A program made the translations under genes and the position numbers. Of a stretch of 49,182 nt of DNA, positions 48,789 through 49,182 are shown piece after piece (position 1 is the first letter of the stretch; each line of letters starts with the position of its first letter). A model generated the notes under the pieces. That model searched no databases, had not been told where the DNA came from, and saw only the letters and a program-made list of their open reading frames with translations. Source of the DNA: Streptomyces sp. TRM68367 (GTDB lineage Bacteria; Actinomycetota; Actinomycetes; Streptomycetales; Streptomycetaceae); the NCBI RefSeq assembly GCF_014495685.1, contig NZ_JACTVI010000058.1:1-49182 (forward strand), read 5' to 3'.

Positions 48789-49182
48789 TCAGCCCAGGAC
48801 GGCTTCCCACCTGGTGTTGGGTCCGGCCGCGTCGGCAGGGAGGCGGTCCCGCGCGGCGGTGTCGCCGTACATGCTCCAGCGGGCCCAGTCGACGACGGTG
48901 TTCGGGAAGCGCTTGTCGCTCCAGAAGCTGGTGTGGCTGCCGCCGACGAAGGTGAGGAACGCCTTGGGCCAGGCAATCTCCTTGTACGCCTGCCGGGCCG
49001 AGTTGTACCCCGTGGTCGAGTCCCGGTCGCCGTGGACGAAAAGGACCTTGGCGGAGACCGAACTGGACGGGTTGCCCATGTCGGTGCAGGACTGCGGGTT
49101 GGCGGAGATGATCCGGCGGTCGGGCCAGGAGGTCAGCAGGCCATGGGTGATCATGCCGCCCAGGGAGTGGCCCGAGACGCCG
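48789..49182 (-). CDS. alpha/beta hydrolase, C-terminal part (gene runs off the window)
   Basis: Partial gene whose N-terminus lies beyond the right edge. The nucleophile elbow GHSLGG with its Ser is at the edge. The acid appears in VHGDRDSTTGY and the catalytic His in GGSHTSFW. The remaining sequence fits secreted lipase/esterase-type hydrolases of actinobacteria. The stop is at 48789-48791. Given the neighbours it may de-esterify plant polymers, but specificity cannot be judged from this fragment. Confidence 0.8.
   Translation of the reverse strand, partial: GVSGHSLGGMITHGLLTSWPDRRIISANPQSCTDMGNPSSSVSAKVLFVHGDRDSTTGYNSARQAYKEIAWPKAFLTFVGGSHTSFWSDKRFPNTVVDWARWSMYGDTAARDRLPADAAGPNTRWEAVLG

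Noticed and set aside
1..49182. CRISPR arrays, rRNA, tRNA and riboswitches
   Set aside because: I scanned for regularly spaced repeats, tRNA arms and common riboswitch cores and saw none.

Overview
The window is high-GC actinobacterial chromosome, almost certainly Streptomyces or a close relative. GTG starts are frequent, stop-start overlaps are tight, several secreted proteins carry twin-arginine signals, and there are a LAL-type LuxR regulator, a Streptomyces-type trypsin and an MmyB-type regulator.

Layout. 0-7.7 kb holds general genes: LAL regulator, secreted trypsin, LysE exporter, an AlkZ-like winged-helix protein and CorA. 7.8-35.3 kb is a carbohydrate-utilisation region: GH42 beta-galactosidase, a block of nested and decayed insertion sequences, LacI regulator 1, a six-gene peptide-type ABC transporter operon that probably imports oligosaccharides, LacI regulator 2, a secreted SGNH esterase with a ricin-type lectin domain, a broken GH43, a secreted clan GH-A hydrolase, LacI regulator 3 fused to an AbiEi-type antitoxin domain, and an oxidoreductase / PmoA-like / truncated cupin / GH43 cluster. 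35.5-37.3 kb is a divergent SDR / MmyB-type regulator pair. 37.3-44.1 kb is a molybdenum-enzyme cluster: moaE, moaA, an XdhC-type factor and a three-subunit periplasmic aldehyde oxidoreductase of the YagTSR/PaoABC type. 44.1-45.3 kb holds two gene wrecks. 45.4-49.2 kb carries a rhamnogalacturonan acetylesterase, a PL11 rhamnogalacturonan lyase, a remnant and the C-terminal part of a secreted-type alpha/beta hydrolase.

How it fits together. Secreted esterases, the lyase and glycosidases would trim pectin or galactan side chains, the ABC system would take up the oligosaccharides, and cytoplasmic GH42, GH43 and oxidoreductase would finish them. The sequence shows a shared control code. Palindromes GTGAACGTTCAC (three sites) and GTGATCGATCAC (three perfect plus one near-perfect site) sit in the -35/-10 spacer, flush against the -10 box, of promoters for the transporter, the esterase, the oxidoreductase and a dead oxidoreductase copy. 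The GH42 promoter has a degenerate version there and a perfect palindrome just downstream. The three LacI proteins have the same recognition-helix core (SHQTVSR), so they may read closely related or overlapping operators.

The most unusual items are this operator system, the AbiEi-LacI fusion, an ISAzo13-type element split by an IS110-type element (ends and a 3-bp duplication still visible), a scrambled IS remnant on the far side of the transporter operon, and a recurring pattern of genes that keep both ends but have lost the middle. All functional assignments are by reading motifs; no database search was run.
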